DNA of 64,000 nt, taken from Azorinus chamasolen. Taxonomy: Eukaryota > Mollusca > Bivalvia > Cardiida > Solecurtidae. Made by a program: the position numbers and the translations under genes. The stretch covers positions 58,435,453-58,499,452 of the forward strand of contig OY755239.1 in the NCBI GenBank assembly GCA_963576725.1, given 5' to 3'. Below, one piece after another: positions 33,421 to 44,132 of this stretch (its first letter is position 1; every line of letters begins with the position of its first letter). A model generated the notes under the pieces. It was not told the DNA's origin and did not search any database. It worked only from the letters and a program-made list of their open reading frames with translations.

Positions 33421-34242
33421 CCCATTCCTCATTGCTGCCTGTCTATTTACAATATAATTTTCACACTTGACCTTTGGAACACATCAATATATTTCATGTA
33501 GATGATTCCTGCATAAGAACAAAATGTTGGTGAAATAAGTACAGGAAACTGCACCGAGCCCTGTCTAAGGGCTTTTAAAGGGGTTATCTTATCTAGTTCA
33601 ACGCGTTTAGCCTTTGATTTATTAATGGGGTCATTGAAATAAAATAGTTAACACACACAGATGTACGAAAGAACATGTGTTCATCAATCAGCTTCAATGC
33701 TATTCGAAACATATTCATGAAATGTACAAGCTGTCTTGAAAATGTTTACAAATGCTCCGATTTCGAAAATGTCTGGTCCTGCAATATATAATACGCATGT
33801 ACAATAACATAATCAAGTACACTAACGTATATTGTACAATAGTAGAAACCTGAGTGTGCTATACTCGTAACATACACCAGCACAATAGCACACGCCAGTA
33901 AAATAACAAAAGCGTGTGCAGTAACATAAACCTGTTCAATTAGAGATTCAAACCTTTGACCTTTTCGTTCGACGAGGGTTACCTAAAAACGCCATCGACA
34001 AGTAGTTTAACTAAGTTTTATACTCAATTTAATATAATTATAGTTGAACTGAAATGAAAGAAAGAAGCGGTGCACACTTTTGAATTAGATTGAAGTCAAA
34101 TCGGTGACAAATACCATTTAGTCTCAAGCATGCATATGAATCTGAGAAATATAATGAAAAAAAACGTGTAAGGGTCAGTCATTTTGAATCCTTGTAGGAC
34201 GTTCAGTGACACGCTGTATTAATTGAAATCCTCTAGTAAGTG
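33421..34242. other. No gene seen
   Basis: Mostly AT-rich. A loose repetition of CAATAACATAA and CACACCAGTA-like motifs at 33800-33930 is too irregular to call a tandem repeat. Confidence 0.4.
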
Positions 34243-34245
34243 TAA

Positions 34246-34451
34246 CCTTTAGCCTGCTTAGCAAATTATATTTACAGAATTGTTCACCTACTACATTTTC
34301 GAAATTTAATCTATAATTATTGTGTCCACCAAAATGCAATCAGGATGTCAAACAGTTTGGATCCTGGTGTGACGCCGAGTTACTCGGTGTCTCATCTGGA
34401 TCCAAATTGTTTGCATAGGTATTCGCTCATCCGCCCATTGCAGGCTAAACG
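34246..34451. mobile_element. Family G MITE, best copy
   Basis: The ends CCTTTAGCCTGCTTAG and TTGCAGGCTAAACG are inverted repeats; the right flank is TTAA at 34452-34455 and the left flank GTAA. The centre is CAAACAGTTTGGATCCTGGT, apex CCGAGTTACTCGG, then GATCCAAATTGTTTGC. Unlike A-D and F, the apex lacks CTCCT-AGGAG. Confidence 0.82.
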
Positions 34452-34501
34452 TTAAGCCATTTATATTGAATGGACTCTGTAGGGAAATACTGATGGGTCA
34501 T

Positions 34502-34739
34502 TCACCTTTACTAAATGAATATTCATGTAACAATAATGAAATCATGAATATTTATTAGATTATTAGAGGACAAAAGGAAATTTGACAATGCCAGAATCTT
34601 AAGAATCAGATCTATATAATTCATTATTTATCAAGCAAATTCAGAGCATACCCTGACCAGACGGCTACTACAGGAACCGTCTAATCTGGGTCTCCTCTGC
34701 TTGCAAAGGCATATAAAGGCATATCTATGGAGTAGAGGC
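34502..34739. mobile_element. Family B MITE, decayed left end
   Basis: The left end is ACCTTTACTAAATGAA; the right flank is TTAA at 34740. The centre is CAGACGGCTACTACAGGAAC, with GGTCTCCTCTGCTTGC. Confidence 0.78.
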
Positions 34740-34743
34740 TTAA

Positions 34744-35396
34744 GTGGGTTAATAGTGATACTGTGCCCTCGATATTTCTAGAGTATGAATACATGGACGT
34801 ACATTATACAGATGACTGAACGGAATAAAGTGGCTTTTATGATTTTATAAACTGGTTAGATTGTCTTATTTCATGGCATTTTATGGCATACCCATATCTG
34901 AAATAAAACTACCGTATTTTGCGACTTCTGAGTTTAACATAATTACACATGAGTTTGAAAATATTGACTGTAGTTAACTGGATGCTTTCTACAGGAATGT
35001 GTTCACCGTTGACCATACTGCGTAGATGTTGCATTCATTTATCTGATATCATTATATTAATACGCGATGCAGTTTCGGTTTATGTTCCAAATATAACACA
35101 CAACAATTACTAAGCAACGCAAACGCGTGATTACGATAAATGGAACAATTATAGTACTCTTTAACTAACGTGATACTATGATATATTTATAAGATCCTGT
35201 AAAAACTGATCTCATTTATTATCTCTGTCATAGAATATGTAAGAGTCTGGTCATCCCTCTTACTCTGGGAGCCAGTAGGGTCTACTGACATCCCCATGCC
35301 TTCTCTTCATGGATACCAAAATGTACAGTAGTGTCTACTGAATTAAGATCGCGAATGTACTCAGGAATAAATGTTTCTGGGTTATGTGTATTTTAA
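34744..35396. other. No gene seen
   Basis: AT-rich, no repeat family recognised. GGGAGCCAGTAGGGTCTACT at about 35270 is isolated. Confidence 0.4.
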
Positions 35397-35970
35397 CCCT
35401 TTCCATGCCAACCCCAAGTTTTTTTATAATGATGACCCATACCTGCAAACTCGTCAATATCACAACCAGTTTTTGTCCTAAACGTATAATACTTGTACCG
35501 AATTGACGAAAAGACGTTGTGCTTTTATTTACATCTATGCTGAGAAATTACCTTATTTGCAGACTCATGAATACTAATGAGAACATTAAAATAGTGTTAA
35601 CTTTTCACTTCTTTTATTCTACAATATGTTAACTTCAAATGCAGTTTAACATGATGACAAAATCCTTGGAAAGCAAAATATCTAATTTGAGGACCGATAA
35701 ACTTTTAAATTAAGTAATGTTTGAACCGTGTCCATGGCAACCTCCAAGTTTTCGTAATGGTGGCCCATACCTGCAAAATCGTCCATATCACAGCCAGTTT
35801 TATCCTAAACGTATACAACTGGTACCAAATTAAAAATAAGACACTGTGCTTTCATTTCCAGCTATGCCTTGAACTCGCCTTTTTGCATACTCATTAATAG
35901 TAATAACAACATTCAGAATAGTAAAATATGTATAGAAAAAACGTAAATAACGTTTCACTTTTTTATCAAG
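35397..35970. repeat. Two diverged direct copies of a ~230-bp unit
   Basis: TCCATGCCAACCCCAAGTTT (35402) and TCCATGGCAACCTCCAAGTT (35730) begin matching blocks. CCCATACCTGCAAA and CCTAAACGTATA recur at the same offset, and both units end in ACTTTTTTAT-like sequence. The first copy starts TTAACCCTTTCC, like a TTAA element. Confidence 0.7.
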
Positions 35971-36000
35971 CAAAACAAAAACACGAACGTACATATTTTA

Positions 36001-36132
36001 CAGTTAAGTCTCGCTGATGCGACCACATATGTATTAACACAGAAGTACGTAAAGGCAGATGGTTGCTTAAATGCAGTGAAAACGTAATACAGTAAGCTCC
36101 TATAGATGCTTTCATCATACCGTTTTGTCCAA
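36001..36132. mobile_element. Family A MITE, right arm lost
   Basis: TA-CAGTTAAGTCTCGCTGATGC is the GCGACCAC-subtype end. The apex is TAAGCTCCTATAGATGCTTT. The right outer arm is missing. Confidence 0.65.
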
Positions 36133-36281
36133 CAATTTCCTGTTTTAGAATTACAGAAGAATACGTCTACTGGGTAATAGTATCAGTGACACATTACTAT
36201 ATCTTAGAGCAGTGTTAGTCTATTGACATTTGCAATAGCAAATGTGTATATTCCTGAAAATGTAAACATTAATATTTTAAC

Positions 36282-36503
36282 CCGATACCTCATGGGCGTT
36301 TTTTAGATCCAACCACTTTGAATAAATCTACCAAAAAGGAGCATTAACTAAAGAAAAGGGAAAAAATAATTTTGTAGTCTGAAACCATTGTGATAAATAC
36401 GGCATTTGCTCCTATATGATCTAATGCTCTATTTATCACAAGGGTTTCAGAAAGTGACTTTTACAGAGGCGTAGAAAGGCGTATTTATGGAGCAAATATA
36501 TCG
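36282..36503. mobile_element. Family D MITE
   Basis: TTAA lies at 36278-36281 and 36504-36507. The centre GTGATAAATACGGCATTTGC has mutations on one arm only. Confidence 0.83.
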
Positions 36504-36711
36504 TTAAGTTTATATCACCAACTGCTGCATCTTTCAAATGTGTATATACTGTATATATCTACAGTATGATGTTTTGTGAACAGTGATACATACCAAATAG
36601 GAATGTTCTGATATCCACTGACAATTGGTATACTTCGTATTCACTCTGAAATCCGGTTGACCGCATACTGCTGAAAACCCCGTCGGTTCAAGGAAGAATG
36701 GTTTGTGAGCA

Positions 36712-36786
36712 TGTGCAAATAATGTGGGTCCTGATGAGACGACGAGTAATTCGGAGTCTCATCAGGGTCCAAAGTATATGACACTG
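36712..36786. repeat. Family G core hairpin
   Basis: GGGTCCTGATGAGACGACGA and GGAGTCTCATCAGGGTCCAA are paired arms around GTAATTC. Confidence 0.6.
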
Positions 36787-36956
36787 TTTACATTTTTATA
36801 GAGAAATTAAACAAGTACCGATTCTAAAACTTGGGACGGACGACAGTGTGTCCAGCAGATTTGTCTTCATATTTGTCATAACCTTTGTCTTATATTGATG
36901 TCCCTAAAGCTGCACAACCACATTGTTCATTGTCCATTTTGTTTACGGTCTGTTTA

Positions 36957-37199
36957 CCTCTTCGCTTGCTATTCACGTCAATATACCTACCTATAAATAG
37001 TGAAGACCCAGATGAGCCAGCTCCTGCAGGAGCTGTCTCATCAGGGTTTGCACTAGTTACAAGTTGATTGTGCAACCAGTGCACTCCACAGCAGTGATTG
37101 CACAGCGAAATACTTGTACACAGTGAAGATATATGTAATTATACAACAGGGCATGGGTAAAGAAGGAGATGTGTATTTTAAAATTCAGCAAGAGAACGG
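36957..37199. mobile_element. Family C MITE
   Basis: The left end is CTCTTCGCTTGC after TTTA; the right flank is TTAA at 37200. The apex ACAGCTCC is AGCCAGCTCCTGCAGGAGCT in this copy. It was inserted at or next to the edge of a family J repeat. Confidence 0.88.
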
Positions 37200-37205
37200 T
37201 TAATA

Positions 37206-37440
37206 ATGTGAGAGATCCTTCGCAAGCAAAGGCAGCAATGCAAAAAAAGAAAATTGGAGACCCGGTTTTATTCAGCCTGTTCATGGGCAGTCATTTAAAA
37301 GGTGCAGTACTACTCATGCCCTAGCACCGATTTAAGCGATTTAAACAAATGAACCGAAACTAACGATCCCGAAGAACCAGAAAATACAACACGGGGAATG
37401 AAGTACGGGGCGAATTTTTACGGCCGCCACACAAGAACCG
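37206..37440 (-). repeat. Family J repeat, minus strand
   Basis: Minus-strand CCCATGAACAGGCTGAATAA followed by GCATTGCTGCCTTTGCTTGC, then CTTGTGTGGCGGCCGTAAAA and CCCCGTACTTCATTCCCCGT. It aligns with the 46.2 and 49.0 kb copies and carries an unoccupied site where the 46.3 kb copy has a family A insertion. Confidence 0.65.
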
Positions 37441-37498
37441 TGATCGAAAGAAAATCCAATTAAATCGCTCTGCGTGAACATGCATTAACCCTTTACTC

Positions 37499-37923
37499 CA
37501 TGAATATGCATGTAAGAAATAATGACATCATGAACATTAATTAGAGTATTTCTTAAAATGGCATATTAACACGTGAAAGTTTGGTCAAAGCAGACACTAG
37601 AGATTCAGATCTACAAATGTATATTATATCCATAAGCAAAAGAAACAGACCCTGCTTACGGTGGATATTTAGGAGCCTTTTGAGCAGTATCCATGCTTAT
37701 AAAACGTTTAGTTGAGTCTGAGTTCGTTCTCAAGTTTTTGACTGGTCAGATTTGAGCCTTTGGCTAAAGACTCAAATCTGACCAATCAAAAGCTTGAGAG
37801 CTCAAATCTGATCATTCAAAAGCTTGAGAACGAACACAGACTCAACTAAAAAGTTTTATAAGCATGGACCCTGACTATGCTCTGTTCGCAAAGGCGTAGA
37901 AATGCGTATTTATGGAGCAATGA
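37499..37923. mobile_element. Family B MITE interrupted by family E
   Basis: TTAA lies at 37495-37498. The left half runs to GGAGCCTTTTGAGCAGTA. The right half resumes CTGACTATGCTCTGTTCGCA and ends TTTATGGAGCAATG. Confidence 0.8.
37689..37869. mobile_element. Family E palindrome nested in family B
   Basis: TCCATGCTTATAAAACGTTT pairs with AAAAGTTTTATAAGCATGGA. It sits at the hairpin apex of the host element. Confidence 0.87.
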
Positions 37924-38251
37924 TTAGTTCTATATACGGACTTTAATTACTTAAGTTATTTTCTGTATCATTTATCTTATTTTGTATTCTATTTTATTTT
38001 CTCGTATAATGTATATGATATTTTCACACAACCATTTTAAACCCATGATTGAATCATCTAATAATAGTTAGTCATTAATAGCATATTGCAACGTGCCATT
38101 TTGAATGCTATTTATATTAATGTTATCATAATTACATACAGGAAGGGGATTATAGTTTATTGACGCCCTTTATTTTACCGTTAAGAGTTTGAATATAACA
38201 GACGTCTTGAAGAAGCAAATTGTTTTGTTTCACATTCGGACTCTTGCTTAA

Positions 38252-38498
38252 CCCTTTCCCTGGTGAATATTCATGTAGGAAATAATGACGTCATGAATAT
38301 TAATAAGATTATTTTTTATAATGGCATATAAACACAGGACATTTTGACTCAGGCAGAAGCTGTAGAATCAGATCGATATTACGCCATAAGCAAACAGAGC
38401 AGACCCTGATCAGACGGCTCCCATATATGTAGGAGCCGTCTGATAAGGGTCTACTTTGTTTGCAGATGCGTCAAAATGCGCTTACATAAGGGAAAGGG
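38252..38498. mobile_element. Family B MITE, full length
   Basis: TTAA lies at 38248-38251; the right flank is TTAT. The apex is GGCTCCCATATATGTAGGAGCC, slightly longer than in other copies. Confidence 0.9.
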
Positions 38499-38935
38499 TT
38501 ATAGTTATTACACACAAGCTTGAAACAAAATATGAAAAGGTTGACTTGATAGCTTCAGAATTCAGAATAGAATTGGAGCTTCAGAAACATACAAAATGAA
38601 ATAAAAACAAATCAAAACATTTGTTTTGCAATGGGTTATTGTCTTTAGTGTAAAATATTTCTTGTCAGCAATATTTAACCTACCTTGCTAAAATAATTGG
38701 CACATCATTACATTTTAAGAACCAAACGTTTACACAGTAAAACTGGTTATTTATTTCTTCCATACAAGTTTATTTTGCAAACCTACACTATTACTGTCGA
38801 TACATGTTGAGTAACTGTTTTACGTTATTCATTCCGCTCGTCTAGAATTAAATGAAAACATATACCAATCAGTTGTTACTTACATTACAACGTCGACAAC
38901 AACAAATGGTAATAATGTGGAAACGAAACCCGATA

Positions 38936-39140
38936 CAGTAGAATCCCTTTAATGCGACCACTTAATGAATAAACATGGTTGTCTTTATAAGCAGGTGGTT
39001 GCTTAATGCAGGACGAAAATTATGCAGAAAGCTCCTATAGGAGCTTACTGCATACATTTCGTCCTGCATTAAGCTACCACTTGCCTTTGCAACTGTGAAT
39101 TATGTCTCTTTTTGCTGATCGCATTAGAGGGGTTTTACTG
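38936..39140. mobile_element. Family A MITE, GCGACCAC subtype
   Basis: TA-CAGTAGAATCCCTTTAATG and AGAGGGGTTTTACTG-TA. The apex is AAAGCTCCTATAGGAGCTTA. Confidence 0.9.
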
Positions 39141-39193
39141 TATATATCTTTTGGAAAGACATGCATGTGTATTAACCCTCCACAATATAGTTA

Positions 39194-39407
39194 CAGTAAA
39201 ATATCGATACTACGAACACTAATACGTATACGTATACGTACCGTTATTGATTTTTAACACAGGTGAAAGCTTAATACAGGGTGAAAGTCAGGCAGAAAAC
39301 TCCTCTAGGAGCTTTCTACACGACTTTCTCCCTGCATTCAGCAGCCACCTGCCTACAAATACATAACTAATTCATAACTAAAAGTTCGTAGTATCGAAGT
39401 TTTACTG
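39194..39407. mobile_element. Family A MITE, TACGAAC subtype
   Basis: TA-CAGTAAAATATCGATACTAC and GTAGTATCGAAGTTTTACTG-TA are mirror ends. The apex is AAACTCCTCTAGGAGCTTT. Confidence 0.88.
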
Positions 39408-39580
39408 TATATGTATAGATCTATGTGCAAAGTGCAGGGTAGTGGTGAATGGTCGACTACTTCCGATTTGATCAAGATTTTGGGAAACTATTGACCGATT
39501 AATAAAAAATATTGGATATTGATAAGACGCTACGTTACTCGATGACTAAACCGGAACAGCGTTGTTTGCAAATACATGTA

Positions 39581-39785
39581 CAGTATAACCCCCATAATGC
39601 GACCACTGTTTGAATAAACGTATCTGCCTTTATAAGCAGGTGGTTGCTTATTGCAGGACGACAGTTATGCAGAAAGCTCCTATTAAAACTTTCTGCATAA
39701 ATTTCTTCCTACCTTAAGCTACCACTTGCCTCTGCCACCCGGAATTATGCCCATTTTTGGTGGTCGCATTAGAGGGGTTTTACTG
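39581..39785. mobile_element. Family A MITE, GCGACCAC subtype
   Basis: TA-CAGTATAACCCCCATAATG and AGAGGGGTTTTACTG-TA. The apex right half is mutated (CTCCTATTAAAACTTT). It is the third family A copy within 850 bp. Confidence 0.87.
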
Positions 39786-40398
39786 TACTAATCAGGTCGC
39801 AGAAAGCTGGATAAAAAATTGATACACACGTTATTAATAAATTGTAATAATACACACGGACAGACGATGAGTAGTTGGACAGTTCATCAGGATACAAACC
39901 CTTTGATACTTTGATTATATATTTTGAAACACCGAAGATAAACCTTGAAGCAAACAACACCTGAAAGCAGCGAAAGTGATCAAAGGGTGTGGGAATTTAC
40001 ATCGGGGTCGGACCATATGTTTTGAAGACGGTATACCTTCCTCAAATTAATATGATATATTTACTATCAGCTTAATACTGTTTTCCTGCCTATCTTCCGG
40101 TGTTGTTGCACCATGTGTTTAAATGCACCCACAGTCTTTGTGTAGTATGGAATGAAGAAAACAGTTTGATTCTATGTCTTTTACAAGCATGTAAATTAAT
40201 GCAATATTATAGTTCCCGATGACGTTTGAGAGACAAGTTTAGTAAAACAAATTGGCAATAAATATTTATAAGTGAATCCACTGTTCTGAGGTAATACTCG
40301 TTATGCAAACATGAATAATAATTAAAATGCCCGTAGTGCAATTTTAAAAGCCTTTGTGCATACTGTCTGTTCAAAGTGCATTTGGTGCTGTAAATCAT
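39786..40398. other. No gene seen
   Basis: No repeat family or exon supported; two minus-strand 63-codon frames lack recognisable content. Confidence 0.4.
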
Positions 40399-40402
40399 TT
40401 AA

Positions 40403-40610
40403 CCCTTACAACGGTGACTTTTCAAACGGACTATTCCAAACTTCAAACATGTCCAGCTTACGGTGGCTAATTAGGCATTTTTTTTTTAAAGAAAAGTGTA
40501 ACATGACAAACAGTGCAGACCCTGATGAGAGGGCTGCACTAGGATCCCTCTCACATTGGTTTACACTGTTTGCAAAGGACACTAGTGACTCGTGTCCCGC
40601 ATAGTAATGG
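40403..40610. mobile_element. Family F MITE
   Basis: TTAA lies at 40399-40402 and 40611-40614. The ends are CCCTTACAACGG and CATAGTAATGG. The centre is ACAAACAGTGCAGACCC, apex GGCTGCACTAGGATCC, then TTTACACTGTTTGC. Confidence 0.85.
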
Positions 40611-40678
40611 TTAATGAGTTCATGCACCTTCAGTATTAACTTCCATAAGTTTTCAATTTTCATACTCATTTGTATTAA

Positions 40679-40840
40679 CCATTCTCCGGCTAATCCCGAC
40701 ATGGCTTGTATTTGCAAACACCTTGGTTCCATACGAGATGCCGAGTTATATGCCCCTGACCCAAGCTGTTTGAAACACGCTCGCTCAATGCTTTCTCAAA
40801 ACCTTGATCGAATCAGAAGTAGTCAAACTAGCGCCAGATC
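40679..40840. mobile_element. Family G MITE, left part
   Basis: TTAA at 40675-40678 then CCATTCTCCGGCTAATCC. TTGCAAACACCTTGGTTCCA and CCCAAGCTGTTTGAAACACG are the paired arms. The right end is lost or displaced by the element at 40861. Confidence 0.6.
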
Positions 40841-40860
40841 TCATTTTAATCAGACATTAT

Positions 40861-41163
40861 TACGGTGTCCCCATCGCGACACGCGCTATTAGCGCTTGTC
40901 TAGACATACGATATTAGAACAGGGCGCTATTTAGCGCATGTTGAAACATGCGATATTTTAAACAGGCTATAAATAGAGCCTGTTTAAAATATTGCATGTG
41001 TCGACATGCGCTAAATAGCACCCTTTTAAAATCGCATATTACTTCTCGCGAGAAGTGACTAGCGTTATTTAACAGTGCTTTATATCGCATGTATGTATGT
41101 CTAGGAAGGACTTCAACAATGTCAAAATGGCGATATTACATTTGTCGCGATCGGGGCGCCATA
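40861..41163. mobile_element. Family L: GC-rich 303-bp palindromic element with 6-bp target duplication
   Basis: CATTAT flanks both sides (40855-40860 and 41164-41169). The ends TACGGTGTCCCCATCGCGAC and GTCGCGATCGGGGCGCCATA are imperfect inverted repeats. The interior holds nested hairpins with GCGCTATTTAGCGC-type motifs, centred near 40971 (AACAGGCTATAAATAGAGCC). No similar copy occurs elsewhere in the window. No ORF. Confidence 0.75.
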
Positions 41164-41390
41164 CATTATTACTTCACAACGGGGTAGGTTTTACGCTGCA
41201 TATCACGACCTTACATATGTCCGTTAATTCTTCGTCGAACCTTTTCATTCAAAGACACAGGTCACCGCATTAATTAGTTTGGCTGTATTCCGTGTTATAA
41301 ACCAACATGATACCGGACTCAATTTGTTATATGTAGGTAAACAGATTTAACCACATAATGCGGGAAACGATTTTATATCGGTAATATTTG

Positions 41391-41646
41391 CAAACAGTGA
41401 TACCCCAGTGGCTAGCGGTACCCTCTGAGCAGGGTATGTGCTGTTTGTCATTCACAAACAGTGTTGGCCCAGTGGCTAGCGGTACCCTCTGAGCAGGATA
41501 TGTGCTGTTTGTCATTCACAAACAGTGTTGGCCCAGTGGCTAGCGGTACCCTCTGAGCAGGATATGTGCTGTTTGTCATTCACAAACAGTGTTGGCCCAG
41601 TAGCTAGCGGTACCCTCTGAGCAGGGTCTGTGCTGTTTGTCATTCA
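41391..41646. repeat. 64-bp tandem repeat, exactly 4 copies
   Basis: Units start at 41391, 41455, 41519 and 41583. Each reads CAAACAGTG ... GTGGCTAGCGGTACCCTCTG ... GTGCTGTTTGTCATTCA, with only a few differences. Each unit begins CAAACAG and has CTGTTTG near its end, so every unit is a degenerate family F hairpin. Confidence 0.92.
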
Positions 41647-41980
41647 AAGTCATTTCGCAAAGCGTACATGTACATTGTCATATGGCATGGATTCTGTTTT
41701 AATTATGATTGAGGACGGCACTTAGGATATCCAAATTAAATGCGTTAAGTTGTTTATTGACATTTTCGTTAGTGAATACATACAGTTTTCAACTAGGCAG
41801 TCGTCTACATATTCACACTTAATTCTTGCATCAACAACATGCGACATGACAATGGCAGTGCAAAATTACACTTTTCTTATTTTGAACGTGTTGGGTTCAC
41901 TAAAACAACCGAGAACAGTACAGGATGCATGTAGTTGTTTCATACGACGTATCATGCAATACGGCTACACATGTAGGTAA

Positions 41981-42195
41981 CCTTTACAGTACGTGACACG
42001 AGTCATTGATGTCATTTGCAAACAGTGTAGACCCAGAGGAGAGGGCTCCTGGAGGAGCCCTCTCATCATGGTCTGCAGTGTTTGTCATGTTTGTCATGTT
42101 ATACTTTTCTTTAGAAAAACCCCTAAATAGTCACCATAAGCTGGACCTGTTTGAATACTGGAATGGTCCATTTGAAAATATCAAATTGTAAGGGT
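41981..42195. mobile_element. Family F MITE (inverse orientation)
   Basis: The left end is CCTTTACAGTACGTGACACG after GTAA; the right end is TTGTAAGGG. The centre is GCAAACAGTGTAGACCC with apex AGGGCTCCTGGAGGAGCCCT. The CATGTTTGT unit after the hairpin is duplicated. Confidence 0.8.
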
Positions 42196-42223
42196 TGATA
42201 AACAGTGTGGGTTATAATATGTT

Positions 42224-42442
42224 ACCTCCTGATCATTTGTAAAGAAATATTGACATCGTGAATATTACTTTTTATATTGGCTTTAAGAGCATGCGGACTA
42301 TTTTACCATGGCAGAACACCATAGAATCACATCAATGTGATTTCATAAGTAAACAGAATAAACCCTGATCAAACGGCTCGTATGATTTGGGTATCATCTG
42401 TTGGGAAAAACGTGAATAATATGCGTTTATATGAAGTGAAAT
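42224..42442. mobile_element. Family B MITE, decayed
   Basis: GACATCGTGAATATTAC, TGGCAGAACACCATAGAATC and TTAA at 42443 identify it. The hairpin is reduced (AAACGGCTCGTATGATTTGG). Confidence 0.72.
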
Positions 42443-42645
42443 GTTAATAAGAATTTTAGGAAGAAAACATTACAAATCGCCTAAGTACGTAGCGAGATAT
42501 TCTGTTTACCGTAACATGTTTCCTGTTTCATTGTTGTTTGATCTGCCTTATGTATTGTTGTTTGATCTGCCTTACAATCACTTGTAAGAAAGGGTATTAT
42601 ATCTGATATCTCTATCGAGGTTTTGGTACACATATATCGGATTTA

Positions 42646-42818
42646 ACCCTTGCCATGATGAAACATATTCATTTGTTTTACTCATTCTCACACGTGCCTG
42701 ATTTATGATCGTTCAATTCATTGGGCAGTATCAACCAGCTTGAATCGAGATGAGATGTTGATTCACTGGGCGTTTAATCTCGGTTAAAGTCGTTTGCAAA
42801 CACCAGTCATAAGACGAG
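42646..42818. mobile_element. Family G MITE, decayed, abutting family C
   Basis: TTTAACCCTTGCCATGATG starts it. CTTGAATCGAGATGAGATG and ATCTCGGTTAAAGTCGTTTG are the arms. Its right end coincides with the TTAA (42819-42822) of the next element. Confidence 0.58.
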
Positions 42819-42822
42819 TTAA

Positions 42823-43064
42823 CCCTTCTCTAGCTGAATTTTAAAATACATTTCTCCTTCTTTACCCATGCTCTGTTGTATAATTACATATATATTCACT
42901 GTGTACACGTATTTCGCTGTGCAATCACTGCTGTGGAGTGCACTGGTTGCACAATCAACTTGTAAATAGTGCAGACCCTGATGAGACAGCTCCTGCAGGA
43001 GCTGTCTCATCTGGGTCTTCACTATTTACAGGTAGGTATGTTGACGCGATTAGCAAGCGAAGGG
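42823..43064. mobile_element. Family C MITE (minus orientation)
   Basis: TTAA lies at 42819-42822 and 43065-43068. The apex ACAGCTCCTGCAGGAGCTGT is intact. It has a few private changes such as GTTGACGCGATTAGC. Confidence 0.93.
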
Positions 43065-43068
43065 TTAA

Positions 43069-43791
43069 AGTAACAGTGTCATCAATTATATAGATTGAAC
43101 GCCGATACGGTATGGCAATTATAAAATCCAGTGTGTTGATGATATTATCTCAGTATTGTCTTGTCATTTACATGCTCTTATCTACGGACTGTTATTTACT
43201 ATTTCTTAAGTTAGACAGACGCTTGACGACGTTCCCAACATACACCACAGACATTGGCATCGTGTAAACAGGCAAACTTTAAATGACAGTAATTCCGCTA
43301 ACGGAGTAATGACCTCTAGACCGATGGTGCCAAAACCGTGTTATACAAACGCTTTGGCACTACTCATACATACAGAGATAGAAATATACCATTGCCTGCC
43401 AAGCCTTGTGACCAGGCAAATAAAATGCCTTGTTCCTTATCATGTAGACGTCACAACGTATAGAGCGAAAGAAAGATGAACTATTACAAACAACATTTTC
43501 ATGGTTGAAACAAACATAGGGTTATACATGTATGATACATGTTCTGTTTAGTTAAAACATACATCAACAAAGATTTAACCAACACAATGAATATGATTGG
43601 ACAATTACCTCAGTATCACCACCTTTAACTGATATAACTTCGATCAGTATCTCTCTGATGTTTAACACATACTTCAGCACTATTTATTTTGATTCTCTTT
43701 CGATATTAGTTCGATATCCCAACAGCATAAAGATGAGAAAAGAAATGAAAGAACCACAGAAAACTCAACATTACATCCTATAACTGTATAT
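43069..43791. other. No gene seen
   Basis: No exon or repeat supported. Confidence 0.4.
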
Positions 43792-43795
43792 TTAG

Positions 43796-44040
43796 CCGTT
43801 TCCCTCATTTAATTTTTTCCATGGCTCTGCAAACAAACAAGAAAGGTATCAGACGACTCCAATGATATCCGTCCGAAAAGTGTCTACTCTGTCTATGAGA
43901 GTGTAATAGACCTGACTCTACAATTTCTACCAACCAATACCAAAAGCTCTTCTGTGCATATATTATTACATAACTTCAGTAAATAGATATTCATGATGTT
44001 ATTATTTCTTACATGAATATACCATAAGATACCCATCAGG
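43796..44040. mobile_element. Family B MITE (inverse), eroded hairpin
   Basis: The left flank is TTAG and the right flank TTAA at 44041. TTTCCCTCATTTAATTT, CAGACGACTCCAATGATATC and CATGATGTTATTATTTCTTA follow the family order. Confidence 0.75.
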
Positions 44041-44132
44041 TTAAAACAATGTTTTACCGAAGGCACAATCATACTAACAAGAGCGAAACTTTACCATATA
44101 CTCAGTAGCTAGTAGAAATACAAATAAATATA

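Noticed and set aside
40406..40732. 108-codon minus-strand open frame
   Set aside because: Mostly family F hairpin sequence read through; similar frames appear wherever the core GTGCAGACCC is translated.
41391..41646. CRISPR array
   Set aside because: The units are contiguous 64-bp tandem copies without unique spacers, in a eukaryotic genome.
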